A DNA stretch of 64,000 bases from the NCBI RefSeq assembly GCF_000002865.3, contig NW_001865040.1, positions 8,888 through 72,887 of the forward strand, read 5' to 3'. The stretch's first letter is position 1; each line of letters starts with the position of its first letter. The stretch comes from Monosiga brevicollis MX1 (Eukaryota; Opisthokonta; Choanoflagellata; Craspedida; Salpingoecidae). The notes under the pieces are model-generated. The model was not told the origin of the DNA, made no database searches, and worked only from the letters and a program-made list of their open reading frames with translations. The translations under genes were made by a program, and so were the position numbers. Positions 11,095-22,601 of the stretch are shown here, piece by piece.

Positions 11095-11637
11095 ATGGCG
11101 ACGGTGGTACATCCAGGCACCATGCCCAGTTCCGAGGATGACGCACACGGCCCCCGCTACCCAGCCATGGATCTGGTATGTCCAGGCAACCCGAGCACTG
11201 GGGTCCGATCGAGACGAGTCGGTTTGCTCAGCCCAGGAATCTTTGCTGCCACCAACTCATTCTTGCCGTTGACCTGCCCCGCGCCCCACGATGGTTGTGT
11301 GTTTCATCTCGTCTTGCAGTGGCGGGCCCTGTTGGACCTGGTGTCACAGGATCTGTTTCCCGCGAGCAAGCGCAAGGCGCGGCGCTTTGACAGTGGTGCC
11401 AACATCATTTCTGCCGTCCAACACCTGATTGCAACGCGTGGCGCTCGCCCCGAGGCAACACGCGAAGATGCGCAACGCGTTACCGGCTTGCTGTTGCTGT
11501 CCAACACCATCACGCCGCAGAAGAAGCACCCCCGGGACTCAACCGTGGTGGCTGATAGCCCCAAGGCCAAGTATGAGCTGCAACCCACAGAAGCCCACCG
11601 TGGCCTCCTTCCCATCAGTCCAAGCGCCTCGCCTTGA
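11095..11637 (+). CDS. Small DEP-like domain protein
   Basis: Two exons, 11095-11175 and 11320-11637 (donor GTATGT, acceptor TTGCAG), encode 132 residues in phase. After a short N-terminus of about 27 residues comes WRALLDLVSQDLFP, then FDSGANIISAVQHLIATRG, then EDAQRVTGLLLLSNTITP, and finally a KYELQP strand. The order, an F-x-G start, a hydrophobic helix, an R-x-x-A-x-x-x-x-x-x-L-L helix and a K-Y-x-L end strand, fits a DEP domain, the membrane- and receptor-tethering module of RGS and pleckstrin proteins. This is fold-level resemblance only. It lies about 1.1 kb upstream of, and on the same strand as, a PH/PTB adaptor; the in-frame stop at 11637 argues that it is a separate gene. Confidence 0.5.
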   Translation: MATVVHPGTMPSSEDDAHGPRYPAMDLVCPGNPSTGVRSRRVGLLSPGIFAATNSFLPLTCPAPHDGCVFHLVLQWRALLDLVSQDLFPASKRKARRFDSGANIISAVQHLIATRGARPEATREDAQRVTGLLLLSNTITPQKKHPRDSTVVADSPKAKYELQPTEAHRGLLPISPSASP

Positions 11638-12112
11638 GCTCCAGTCGCTTGGTTGTCATTCTCGCGACTGCCCAGTCTAAGTTATTTCGTCGCCTCGTTA
11701 TCTGATGTGCTTGGGGCTACTCGCGGAGCCGAATAGCCGGCCCCCGTCCCCGCCATGGCTGAGCCACGGCGTCGTGCAGTTGTTGCCGCCAAAAGTAGTC
11801 GACCTCTTGGCAAGAGCCGTGAAACGAGGATCAGACCAATATTGCCGTCCCGCCCGCGGTCTCCAATGGGCTTGTTTGACACCTGGTCGCCTTGCCTTGA
11901 GGCGTGCGCACGAGCTGTATTCAGGCTTCAAATTGAGAAAATCGTTCTTGGAACCCCGATCTCCTGTCCGCGGCACATTCAAAGCCAACCTCGCCAGTCG
12001 GTCACTTCAGCGTGTTGATCACCTCTTTTACATCTTTCCATCTCGTCCCCTTCGCCAATCTCTCTTCATTAACATGTAAACCTCATCTTTCTCTGTATCG
12101 ACGTCTCCTCCT

Positions 12113-12370
<258 letters not shown>

Positions 12371-12503
12371 GACATTTTTCCTCGTGCGCTTTCATCTCCC
12401 CTCATTTTTAAAAAAAAAAGCGCTACTCTTGTTGAATTGTCCGGCAGCTCGACGTTGCGTCGCACCTCCTCAACTCCCCCCTCCACCCGCTTCCCGCCGC
12501 CCG

Positions 12504-12507
<4 letters not shown>

Positions 12508-12534
<27 letters not shown>
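12508..12534. repeat. (CA)n short microsatellite
   Basis: About 12 CA units between the CT tract and the PH/PTB gene. Confidence 0.9.
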
Positions 12535-12785
12535 GTCGCATAGATTGCATGGTTGGCCGTCAACTTGGACCCTTTGGCAGATCCAGGAAGAGGATTGAGA
12601 GACACGATGCTGCTGGTGCAGCTTCCTGGCTGGAACCTGGTCCTACTCGCCCCATCAAATCAAGGCGGCGTTGAGCTGGCTTGAGGGTTCGAGCGCTGAT
12701 CAAGCCCTTCAACTCTCCTTGGCTGAGTCTGCCCTCCATTCAGGCTCGCTTGGTGCTGGCTGCATTCTTTGCTCGCCGCCCTATC

Positions 12786-15369
12786 ATGGCAGAGGAACCG
12801 TTGCAACTCAGCGGCTGGCTCGAAAAGTTTGTTGCCGCAAAGTCCCATTGTTGGACGTGCTGCTCATGCCCGGCATGTCGTGACTCACGCCTCTTCTGCT
12901 CCGACTCTTTTGCCCGCTGGCAGGAGTCCGCCGCTTGATAAGGCTGGATCCTTGCTCAAGGGTTTCAAACGCCGTTGGTTCTACCTAGACAGTATTCTGA
13001 CCGAGCTCCGGTATGCCGTCATGCCGCTCCCCCTTGCGCAAACTCGCTAGGCCTGTCCCACCTCCAAATCCATTCTGGGTCTCATGCTGACGCTTTGCGC
13101 AGCTATTATGCCTCGGAAGACCCCTCCACCGTGCCCAAGGGGAGCATTGACCTCGGCACTGTCGTAACCATCAACCCGTTTCAAACCTGGCCTGGAAAGA
13201 AGCAGTCGCGCCACGCCAACGTAAGCTTCGCCTTGACCCCACCCCGGCAAGGGTGTCGTTCGGTGGCCATAGGGCACCACATTTTCAATGCCGGCACGCT
13301 CGCCACTTTCTTCAGGTCTTCACCATCGAGACCACGACACGCACCTTCTACCTCAGTGCCCCTACCCTTGACCTGATGCGCACCTGGGTCGCCACGTTGC
13401 GCTTGGCCGCGCGAACCGCCATCATCAAGCATGCCACGCCTGACGATCGTGAGCTCCCCTTCTTGTTGCTCCCTTTGACTTGTTCGCTTGCGGACACGGC
13501 GCCTCACTCCCACACCTTGGTGCTCGCTGGCCGGACATTGCACAGAACCTCTGTTGGAGGCAGCACAGCATGGGCGATTGACAATCAACTTGGCGCTCAT
13601 GCACGACACCCTGCGTTCGCAAGTTGTCAGAGCCTCACCCACGACCACAGCGCACAACATTCTGCAAGACCTTGTCGTTCAAGACGACCTCTTTGCCGTC
13701 GAGCTTCAAGAGTTGGTTTTGCCATGTCTCGTTTCTCCCATTAATTACCTGCGAGTCGCTGACGTCTGCCTGTCGCGTCCTGCTCGCGCCCGACGCCGCC
13801 CCGGTCCCGCACTTTCAACTAGGCTTTGCCTCATGCTCATTGACCAGCGCCGCGTGGACGTGCGTGCTCTGGCCCAGGATGATCGACCCTTGATTCTGCA
13901 GCAGTGCGAGCCCTCCGCCCGTCTGTACCTCAACAAGCGAGGCAACATTGCCAACACCCTGAGTCTATTGGAAAGCAAAGAAAAAGACGTATGATGGCCG
14001 ACGCATGCCTTGTGAGTGTCCCTGTGAAGCCAGCTCTGACCAATCTCGCATCCGCGTAGATGCGCTTGAGTGAGAATCAACAAAGCTCGGAATACACTGT
14101 ACGATATCTTGGCAGTGTTGCCATGCCAGCCGGCACAGGTACGCACTACAAGCAGACGAGCCCAACGACACCCACTCTGAGCGCTCAGCTTTTGATCTTT
14201 TGATCAGTACGATAGCTCAGCCTCACGGTTCGCGAATGTGCAATGCAGACGAACAACACTACATGTCCGCCTACGATACCCTACGAAAAAAGTTGGAGCC
14301 GATCAACTCGGACTTGGTGTGTGTCCTGGAGGATGCGGCCGCCAAGTTCTACAACAACCGCGGTGATGGTCAACGCCGGACGGTGCGTGGTGTGACCGTT
14401 GCCAGCTCGGCCGGCCCAAGACCTGTCTTGGCCATATCTCATGTTATGTACGGGGTTATCGTTACTTGGCGTTTGCTGTGTTTTTACACGTGCCGCAGTT
14501 GATTTGGGAAGCTGGATTTGCCAACATGCTAGCCTGCCGAAGCCACAAGCGAGGTATGTGCCCCCCTTGTGCCACTGCCGCCAATTCAGAACCACAAAAC
14601 TCACACCTTTCGCATGTCCGCTCCTTCACCTCCGTGATGCGGCGCCTTGCTTGTCATACATAGCCATGGTCATTGCGATCGCCCCTTCCAACTCAGCGGT
14701 CAGTTCACCTCACCCCTTCCTCGCCTGAAAACATGGCGAGATCCCGACTCAATGGCGATTTGCCGATGGCTTACAACCCTGCGCCTAGATGGTCAAGGTG
14801 CACGCATTTCGCTGTCCTTCAACAACCTCAGTAAGCCTCTTCCACTCCCCTCTTTTTTTTTTTTTTTTTTTTTCTTTCGCTCAGCTTGGACTGCAAACTT
14901 ACGTGCAACCCGCGCCATTAGGCTGCCACGTTGTCGTACGTCATTACTCAGCAACACAAGGCTGTCAGTGACTCAATCCAGCGTGCCAAATCACGACGCG
15001 CCAGGGTCAAGCGTCAAAGTGTGCGCGTGAACAAGAGTCTCAAGTTACAAGTAGCCGACGGTGCGTTTGAGTTCTTGCCCCTCGCACCCCGGCTGGAGCT
15101 CTGCCTGTTCACCTGGATGCATGTACCACTTTGCGTGTCGTTTCGCAGTCCCAACCGCGGGGGTAGTGCTTGGTGATACGGCGCTGACCTATGACGAAGA
15201 CTTGGCACTTTTATTGGCAGCGGCGGGCTTGTCTTGGCCCCAGGGTGGATGGGCTGAGCTCGAGGCCGGCTTGGACGAGCTGGAGGCCAAGTATACGGTG
15301 CGGCTAGATCGAGCCGATACCCTATACGGCGATGGTCCTCAGGGTGAGAGTGGATCGACAGATATCTAG
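12786..15369 (+). CDS. PH / RA-like / PTB domain adaptor protein
   Basis: Twelve exons: 12786-12856, 12924-13010, 13103-13220, 13316-13448, 13546-13988, 14060-14138, 14249-14382, 14499-14553, 14664-14698, 14789-14830, 14922-15060, 15149-15369. They sum to 518 residues in phase. Residues ~6-130 form a PH domain (LQLSGWLEKF, KGFKRRWFYLDS, closing helix LDLMRTWVATLRLAAR). Residues ~140-280 hold a ubiquitin-fold/RA-like segment (LRSQVVRASPTTTAHNILQD, later ALAQDDRPLILQQ). Residues ~290-435 form a PTB domain: SSEYTVRYLGSVAMPAGT, a middle helix, MVKVHAFRC matching the C-H-V-F-x-C strand, then the C-terminal helix. PTB domains bind NPxY tails and PH domains bind phosphoinositides, so a membrane-proximal adaptor in tyrosine-kinase, integrin-like or endocytic signalling is inferred. 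The RA-like call is weakest; exon 5 could hide one more intron. Confidence 0.7.
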
Positions 15370-15896
15370 TGTTGGCGATTGGATCTGAACGACCCCGCGG
15401 CTGGCTTCTGGTCTATCTGGTCGCTCGTTCGAGCAGCACCAAAAAAAAGTCCGTGCTGCCATGAAAGCGGGGGACTCATTCTGACCAGCACGCTGTATTC
15501 ATACGGCAATGGACTTGCGAGCGGATGTGCGTAAAAGACCACGGTGGTAGTTGGCACGATTTCAGCGACTGCGTCGCCCCAACTTGTTTGAAACAAGCAG
15601 CATGATAGTCATCATCAGAATTGAGTCGAGTGTTTCATCCCGCGATGTCAGCCGACGACTGGTGTTTTATGCGGCATGCTATTCATATCAGGCAGAGAGT
15701 CAGGGTCTGATTTTGCTGTTTGCTTACGGCGTAATTCAAATTTGTCGCACCAGGCCAAGCCGCGGCTGTTTGCAGTTTGTGGAGAAGGATGAGTAAGCGG
15801 TGCGATGTTCTACTGTCACTTGAGATCCACACCAAAGCTGTAATCGTTGCGTGACATGTCTGAGGCAAGCGTGAAGTCTGAAGTATAGGCAGAGCC
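15370..15896. other. Convergent intergenic
   Basis: About 530 bp between the 3' ends of the PH/PTB gene and the FOP gene. No domain-bearing frames or repeats seen. Confidence 0.5.
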
Positions 15897-18044
15897 CTAT
15901 ATGACGGCGACGCGACATTGGGCACACACAATATTATTGAGCGGGATCCACCGACACAGGATGGTGCGTGAGTCGATGCAGGCAAGGCGTACCAGACTAA
16001 AGCCACTGCCATTGTTCTCGCTATTCAAACCGTCACTACCGAGGCCGTTGGAGAGGTTGGAGAGGGCGGAAAACTGGCCCATGCTCTCCTCGGGAATGCT
16101 GGATACGGCACTGAGCGCACTCTCGTTGTTCATGCTCCTGCGAGACGGCGGCAAGCATGGCGTGAAAGTAGAAGGTGTGAGCGCAGCCGTGCTGCACAAA
16201 ATTGGTGCGCGCGGCAAGCACATACGGTGGCTCAAAATCATCTTCGTAGGCAAGGGCTGCCGAGCCTGGGGCCCGGTCAGGTTGGGACAAAGCTTGCGAA
16301 CGGGGCGACGTGTGACTGCTGCTTTTTGGTGAAGCTTCTGCACCAAGAAGAGACACACACCTCTCACAGTGAGAACATGCTGCAGAGTCTATACAGACTG
16401 CAGAGTCTATACAGACTGGCAAAAGACATGAGTCATACCTTGACTACTTCTTCGGGCCTGAAACTCGGCCAGGCGGCGATCGATATCGGCCAAGCGCTGA
16501 CGATCGGCCTCAAACTGGTCTTGGTCGTAGCCTGGGCCCCCACTAGCAGAATTTGCGTGAGAGCCGACGGGCGAGCCACCACTGACGGGAGTGCGGTCAG
16601 TGGAGGGACGGCGAGGCTCGTTTGTTGGTGTGCGATTATCGTCGCGAAGACTAGGCGAGGCAACTGAGGGTGTTTGAGAGCCAAAGTCTGGGGCCTGGAA
16701 AGAACCGGAAAGGGAGTTGTTGGTATCCAAAATCTCAGAAAGCGGTTCCGACAGGGGTTCGCTAGCCACCACGGAGGCCCCCGAGGCTGGTGACCCTTGC
16801 GAGCCAAACGAGCCGCGTGCCTGGGCCTTATCAGCCATGCCACTGTGCTGTGGTGCCGATGCATTGTGGGTGGGTGGGGATCCAGGCGCCGGGCTCTGCT
16901 TTATTTTTTCGCTAAAGTCCTCGTCATCGCTCGCCTGCGTGAGAAAAGTGGCATTGGCGGCGGAGGCAGCATTGATTGTCGTCATGCCTAGACCATGGCG
17001 AGCACAAACACAGCGGCAGTGAGGACTCGGAGAGAAACACGCAGCATCTGCTGGTGCGCGATGCGGTAACGCACTCAGTTGCAACTGTTCCTCCGGTTCT
17101 GGCTCACTCAGGGGCCCGGCCGGATCCAAGCTGGAGCGGGCTGAACGCGGTGGGCTGAGTGAGTTGTGAGTTAGGCTGGGGCGGGGCGCTGGTTCGGGCC
17201 GAGACATGGAGGTGTTGCTGGCAGATGTGTTCGAAGGGCCACCAGGGCTGTGCAATCCCTGGGGCCGCGGCGCCGGTTCGGGGCGCTCGGCAGGCTGAGA
17301 CGCGCGTCGGCTGGAAGTGCCCAGTAATGCGGAAGAAGCGGCAATGGCCTGAACACGGTCCACAGAAGTTCCTTGCTCGGCCTTTGAGGCAAGCAATCCA
17401 ACCAATAAAGGCATTTGATTCTGAGCGGTCACGCCGCCGAGCGCCGTGGAAAGCTCGGCGCGAGGTAGCATCTATTCATTCGGCGTCAAAACCCCCACGA
17501 AAATGAGCTCTGTGAAGAGACGGACGTGGTCTTTCGAAGGCACTTTTGAAAAAAAAAAACAGGGACACGGACTTGAACGTTTGTTTCTGCGACTAGGACT
17601 TTGGCCGTTGCGTCCAGCTGCAGGGCGACCAGGGCTTCGTGAATGAGCGATAGCACATGATGACCTGCGTCGCCAACAAGAACAATGTCACATATGCTTG
17701 AGGTGAGAAGGGCGCGGGGGGGCTAGAACAGCATGGTGTATCAGACGCAGCAGCTAACCGGGATCTTCACGTTGGAGGTCATTGAGCTTCTCTTGAGCTG
17801 GGGTCGTGGGTAGCTTTTTGTTGAGTTTCAGCCGACCAAAAATCGCTGCGCGCAGCTCAGCCTAACATTTGGCGATGACGATTGTGAGCAAAGCAAGACC
17901 GCAAATCTCCAAATATGCGACAGCATTTTGACCACAGAGTCAAGATCCAAGCCAGGCGCCAACCTGAGTGCGCGCCAGAAGGCCGCTCGTCTCAAGCTCG
18001 GTGCGTAAGGACGCCTGCAGTTCCTCCAGAGCTCCCATGATCAT
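15897..18044 (-). CDS. CEP43: FOP / CEP43 (FGFR1OP) centrosomal protein homologue
   Basis: Six exons: 17964-18044 (ATG at 18044 or 18038), 17759-17861, 17573-17664, 16439-17471, 16226-16337, 15897-16137. From the ATG at 18038 this gives 551 residues in phase. Exon 1 encodes an amphipathic helix (EELQASLRTELETSGLL). Exon 2 has the AELRAAIFGRL motif, close to the AELRAAVF segment of FOP/FOR20. Exon 3 carries a LisH motif (LSLIHEALVALQLDATAKVL), the dimerisation element. Exon 4 resumes with AELSTALGGV, as in FOP after its LisH, then a long Ser/Pro-rich low-complexity stretch with acidic patches (SDDEDF). FOP anchors CEP350/CEP19 at centriolar satellites and promotes ciliogenesis, apt for a flagellate. 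Choice over FOR20 rests on the long C-terminal tail. An extra intron near 16985-17040 is possible. Divergent from POP7. Confidence 0.8.
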
Positions 18045-18538
18045 CCAATAAAGACGCGCGCTTGACGATCGCGGTACCGCGTCCTGCTCCTCTCCACAGC
18101 TGTTGTACACCCTCTCGCGGCTCGCCCAGCCACGATAGACTCCCCAACAGCCGCCCGCCACGCCCTTTCAACGCCACAGCAGCACCAAGGCCTCTGTTAC
18201 ACACCCTCAGCGACGAGGTCCACCAGGGAGGGCTGCCGTTTGGAACAAGCCGCGATCAACTGTCCGCTCCTTCGTGTGTGAGAGAGGAAAAAAGGAAAAA
18301 AAACGGTTTTTCAAGTCTCCTCGAAAAGAAAGCTCACTGTTTTCGTCAACTGTAGCTGGCTCATTTCTCGAGTTATCGCGCATCTGACTCGAGTTCAAAC
18401 GGCAGCGCGGGGGGTCTCGAGTGGCGGATGTGCAGAGATTTGGGGGGTGGTTAGTTGAGGATTTTTATCTGTGGGCTGGGGTGCTGGACTGGCGATCCGC
18501 GTTGAAGCTTGCAGAGGGCCAGGTGGGCCAGCTCGAGT
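18045..18538. promoter_or_regulatory. Divergent promoter interval FOP / POP7
   Basis: About 490 bp separate two start codons facing away from each other, so both promoters must lie here. The sequence has A-rich (about 18287-18305) and G-rich stretches; no classical TATA element was identified. Confidence 0.5.
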
Positions 18539-19467
18539 ATGGAAGCAGCGGGGAAGGGGCGCGCCGGTGGCGGCGGAGCGGAGGGGTCTAAGCGCGCCAA
18601 GGGAGGTAGCGCTGGTACACCACGCAAGACTGGAGCAAAGTCTGGTGCCAAGGGTGATGGTAGCAAAGCCACGAGTCGCTCCCCAGCAAAAAAAGGTGAG
18701 TCTCGCTGCTGTTACACCATTGCCACCGACGTGCTGCCTGTTTGTGGTCTGTCGAATGGCCTGACTTCCAACTGCCCCTGAACCCGCTTTTCGCGGCATC
18801 TTGATTCCATAGGCGACAAGCGCCGAGGTGAGATCATTTTGGTTGTGATGCAGTGGGTGCATTGCGTCGACGGATGAATGGACCTTGGCTGACACACGGT
18901 GTCTGGTGCGACACCTCCCCATCTAGATGGCCCTCCGAATAGGGGCAAGCGCCCACCTCCCCGCCCAGTGGCGCGCCCAGAGGACATTTACATTGGACGC
19001 AATTCGCCCTTTGCAGCACAGCTGCAACGAGCTCGCCAGCTGCTCATGAGCGGGTGGGTGGTATCTTACCAGGCTGTACACCCATGCACTCAAGCATGGT
19101 GGTGATGGATACGCGTGTTGTGCTCTTATTCCCTTGCCTGTCGCATCGCTTGCTGAGACAGGGAGAGCCGTGTGGTCCTACATGGCCTGAATGCTGCCAT
19201 CAACCGCTGCATCAATTTGGCTCTGCAGCTACACCGTGAATTCGGGGGCGAGGTACGATGCTACGGCTTGCGACCACGGATGTCCAGCGTTGTTGCTCAC
19301 CGCTACCCACGGCTCGCTTGAACCGATTACAGATGACCGTGGCCACGGATACAGTCGCGCTCGTGGATGATCTCCCCCCGGATGACCCGGTGCGTCGTGA
19401 CGTGCCGACTAGAACCGCTGCACCATTCATTTTCCAGTCTCATCGCCTGGTTGGCCTGGTGTCATAG
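18539..19467 (+). CDS. POP7: RNase P/MRP protein subunit POP7 (RPP20), Alba fold
   Basis: Five exons: 18539-18695, a 15-nt micro-exon 18813-18827, 18927-19053, 19162-19252, 19333-19467; 174 residues in phase. A Lys/Gly/Arg-rich tail of about 60 residues (basic, RNA-contacting in the family) leads to the Alba-like core: PEDIYIGRNSPFAAQLQRAR (human RPP20 has NDIYVN.KTDFKAQLAR), then VVLHGLNAAINRCINLALQL (human IHGLGLAINRAINIALQL), and the closing strands TVATDTVALVDDL with a downstream R-T-A-A-P-F-I segment. POP7 pairs with POP6/RPP25 to bind the P3 arm of RNase P and MRP RNAs in pre-tRNA and pre-rRNA processing. The N-terminal GTPRKTGAKSG-type repeats are lineage-specific. Splice borders around the micro-exon are canonical. 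Confidence 0.88.
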
Positions 19468-20799
19468 TTTGCCCTCCCCAAGACAGCTCAGCGACCTGTT
19501 TCTGCGGTTCACATCACGCTAGTGCGCGGGCAACGTGCTGCCTGAACACCCCAAAGGCCTCTTTCTTTCTTCTTTTTCTTGTTTTTCTTGGTGGCTTTGG
19601 CTCCCCATCGAGCCGTGTTCACCGCCGCCAACCGCGCTTCTGCCTCAAAGCGTGGACTCTTGGTTTCTGTTCACTTTTCTTTATTCTTTCTTTGCCCTCC
19701 CACCTCTGGCTGTGCCACGAATTCATTGATCCGGAAGGGGGCTGTGCCCCAGTCCCGGTCCAATCGTCCCCCACCCCTGGTTTTCCCGCCGCCGCCTTCC
19801 CCGTGTTTCCGAGATGCCACCACATCATCCCCATTCCAGATGTGCGAAGGCAGTGACAGCAACCCTTTCCTTTCGGGAATTTGTCATCTTTTTTCGTGTC
19901 ATCATCATGAAGACGTGGAGCGGAAAAACCACACAGGAATTTGTATGTGTTTCAACAAGAAAAAGCAAGCCCAAGCCTATACAGACTTATCGCTCGCCCG
20001 CTTCCCATTCACTCAAAGCCCAAAAATTAATGTCGACAGTTACACCTGGTAGCAAAAATGTCTCCGCCCACCTCTTCCCTTTCGCCTTTGTGCACACAGT
20101 CACCACTGGCCCCTCCCCCCTCTTTGCATTCTTTTTGTTCTTTTTGTTCTTTTTGTTGTGTTTTCCTGTTGTTGTGAGTAAGTCGTCAGTCAGTCAGTGC
20201 TTCCCTCTCCTTCCCCTCTGTTGCCCTTTGGGCCGCAAATGGCAGCCGGGGTCTGATGTCTTGCCTGGGATCCGAAATCTGCCCTGGTTTCTTGCGCGTG
20301 GCATCTCTGTCTGGGATGGGCAGTTATGTACCTGTCAAGGTCCTAAAGGGCACGTTGGTGTGGTGCAGCGTTGCGTTGACTCGAGTTGTGCGGGCTGTTG
20401 GTCAGCCTCAAGTTGTTGGCCTTGACTTGCTGTGAAGACGGGCTGCCTCTTGATCTGATCAGCACAGTTCCAACACCTGGCCGCAATATCAGCTTGTCGT
20501 CGTTTCCGTGCCTCGTCGTTTTCTTGTTGTGGGGGAGGGGGTTGATGATGTGCTTGTGACTGCGTGGTTGTGCTTGGCTCGGCGGGTCTGTTCATCGCTT
20601 GGTTTTTTTGCGAGCGGTGATGGATGGACCTCTTGCCACTTGCCTTCTGGCCTCCATTATTCATGGCATCAGACGATGGCGGGTCTCTTGTTGATTTGGG
20701 ACTGCTTTCTCAGCACGCATGACTCACACGTTCTTGTTTGGGCCGCTCTTGTGTAGTTTTCATCTTCTCTTTTTCTTTCTCCCTGCACTGACCGCTACA
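19468..20799. other. Intergenic / 3'UTR and upstream region, T-rich
   Basis: About 1.3 kb between POP7 and the calmodulin-like gene. Rich in T and CT on the plus strand, including TTTTTGTTC direct repeats near 20129-20160 and a pyrimidine tract just before the ATG at 20800. Long open frames here are low-complexity and not credible as proteins. Confidence 0.5.
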
Positions 20800-21856
20800 A
20801 TGGCGTACTCCATGGCTATGGTTGAGAACTTCAAGGAGGCCTTCTCCCTCTTTGACAAGGACAACAAGTCTGTCATTGACGTTGCCAACCTTGGCCGTGT
20901 CATGCGGTGAGCTGCGGCTGCTTTCCAAGTTGTTTTTATTTGTTGTTGTGGTTTTTTTTTTTTTTTTTGGTTTTTTTGACTCATGGACCCTGTTCCGTTT
21001 TTTGCAGTGCCATTGGCCTCGAGCCCTCGGATGATGAGCTCAAGAACATGATCACTGAGGTTGATGGCTCTGGTGCGTTGTTGAGAACCAATGGAGATAT
21101 CACAAGGCCTTTCTTTGACTGCTTTTCTGATATCCGCCTAGAGGGCTTTCCATCGCTCCTCCACTCATTTTGGTTCCCGCACACTTTGGCTTGATCGTGT
21201 ATGCAGGCAAGAACGCTGTCGACTTTGCCGAGTTCATGAAGATGATGTCCAAGAACGGCACTGAGACCGCCAAGGAGGTCAAGGAGACTTTTGCCCTCTT
21301 CAACAAGAGTGGCAGGTATGTGGTTTAGCACGCCATCTGATTTTATATCGCTTATGGTTTCTTGCCATGCCTGCCGCCTATGCCTCATGCACGTGCCCTC
21401 CCGCGTTGCTCTTCATTGCAGCGGCTCCATCTCCAAGTCGGAGCTGCAGGAGATCATGTCCGCGCTCGGCGAGAAGTTCGACGACAAGGTTTGTCCTCCA
21501 TTGCATGCCTTATTTTTGTTGTTGTTGTTCTGTGTGTGAAAGAGAGAGGGGGTGTCTGTGTCTGTGTCTGTGCTTGTGTGTGTTTCGTCCATCCAGCCCG
21601 CAGTGCCGCTGTGATGGCAAATCAGCTCATCTTGACCCGAATGACGTCCCATAGGATCTGGATGACATGATCAGCTCGATCGACAAGTCGGGCTCCGGCG
21701 CAGTCAGTACCGAGCTTTCTCCTGCATACCTACCTGTATCTGATTGTGTTGGCCATCGAGTTCGGGCTTCTCACATTTGCCTATCATTGTTGCTCTGGTT
21801 GTGTTTTACAGGTCAGCTTTGCGGACTTTGAGGCATGCATTGTCGGCGAGGAATAA
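20800..21856 (+). CDS. Calmodulin-like four-EF-hand protein with degenerate loops
   Basis: Six exons: 20800-20906, 21008-21072, 21207-21315, 21422-21488, 21655-21702, 21812-21856; 146 residues in phase, the usual calmodulin size. The fold is intact: FKEAFSLFDKD, GLEPSDDELKNMITEVD, FAEFMKMM, LQEIMSALGEKFDD, and a final ISSIDKSGSG segment. The loops are mostly poor calcium ligands. Loop 1 (DKDNKSVIDVAN) lacks the final Glu; loop 2 (DGSGKNAVDFAE) is the only canonical one; loop 3 begins with Asn (NKSGSGSISKSE); loop 4 ends with Asp and has Ser at a ligand position. This pattern resembles essential light chains or troponin C relatives rather than true calmodulin. A myosin-binding or IQ-motif partner is an inference. 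Confidence 0.85.
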
Positions 21857-22118
21857 ACTTCGCTTTAGTGTATTCCGCGTTGTTCGTGTTCGTACAAAGG
21901 TCTTTTCCGCGTTGCTTTCCATTTCGTTTGTGTCTCATGTCCTCTTTGAAGATATCACCTCTATCCGTCTCCCTTTTCAAACAACAAAAAAATGGTCAAA
22001 AACATGAAATTCATTAACAGCAGCACCTGTCTCCTATTTCATGCCTTCCCGGCGCCCCCATCTACCACCAGGTGGTCAAACAGGCTTCCCAACTACAAAA
22101 GGCGAGCGCTCATTTTAT

Positions 22119-22452
<334 letters not shown>

Positions 22453-22601
22453 CCTTTTTATGTTTCACTTTTTTTTTTTTTTTCTCGTTTTTCAGTGGAT
22501 TTTGTTGTCGGTGCGGTCTTTGTCGGGGCTTGAACCTGCGAATCATCAAGCCACCTGTCTGCTCGCACGGGTGCTGTGCATTTGCGTTGAGAACCGTTGT
22601 C

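Noticed and set aside
19535-20425. Several 60-200 codon frames after POP7
   Set aside because: T-rich, low-complexity composition, no splice-supported structure and no domain; more likely UTR or spacer.
22500-22580. Possible tRNA (GGTTCAAGCCCC on the minus strand resembles a B box)
   Set aside because: T-stem and acceptor stem could not be paired and no A box was found at the right distance.
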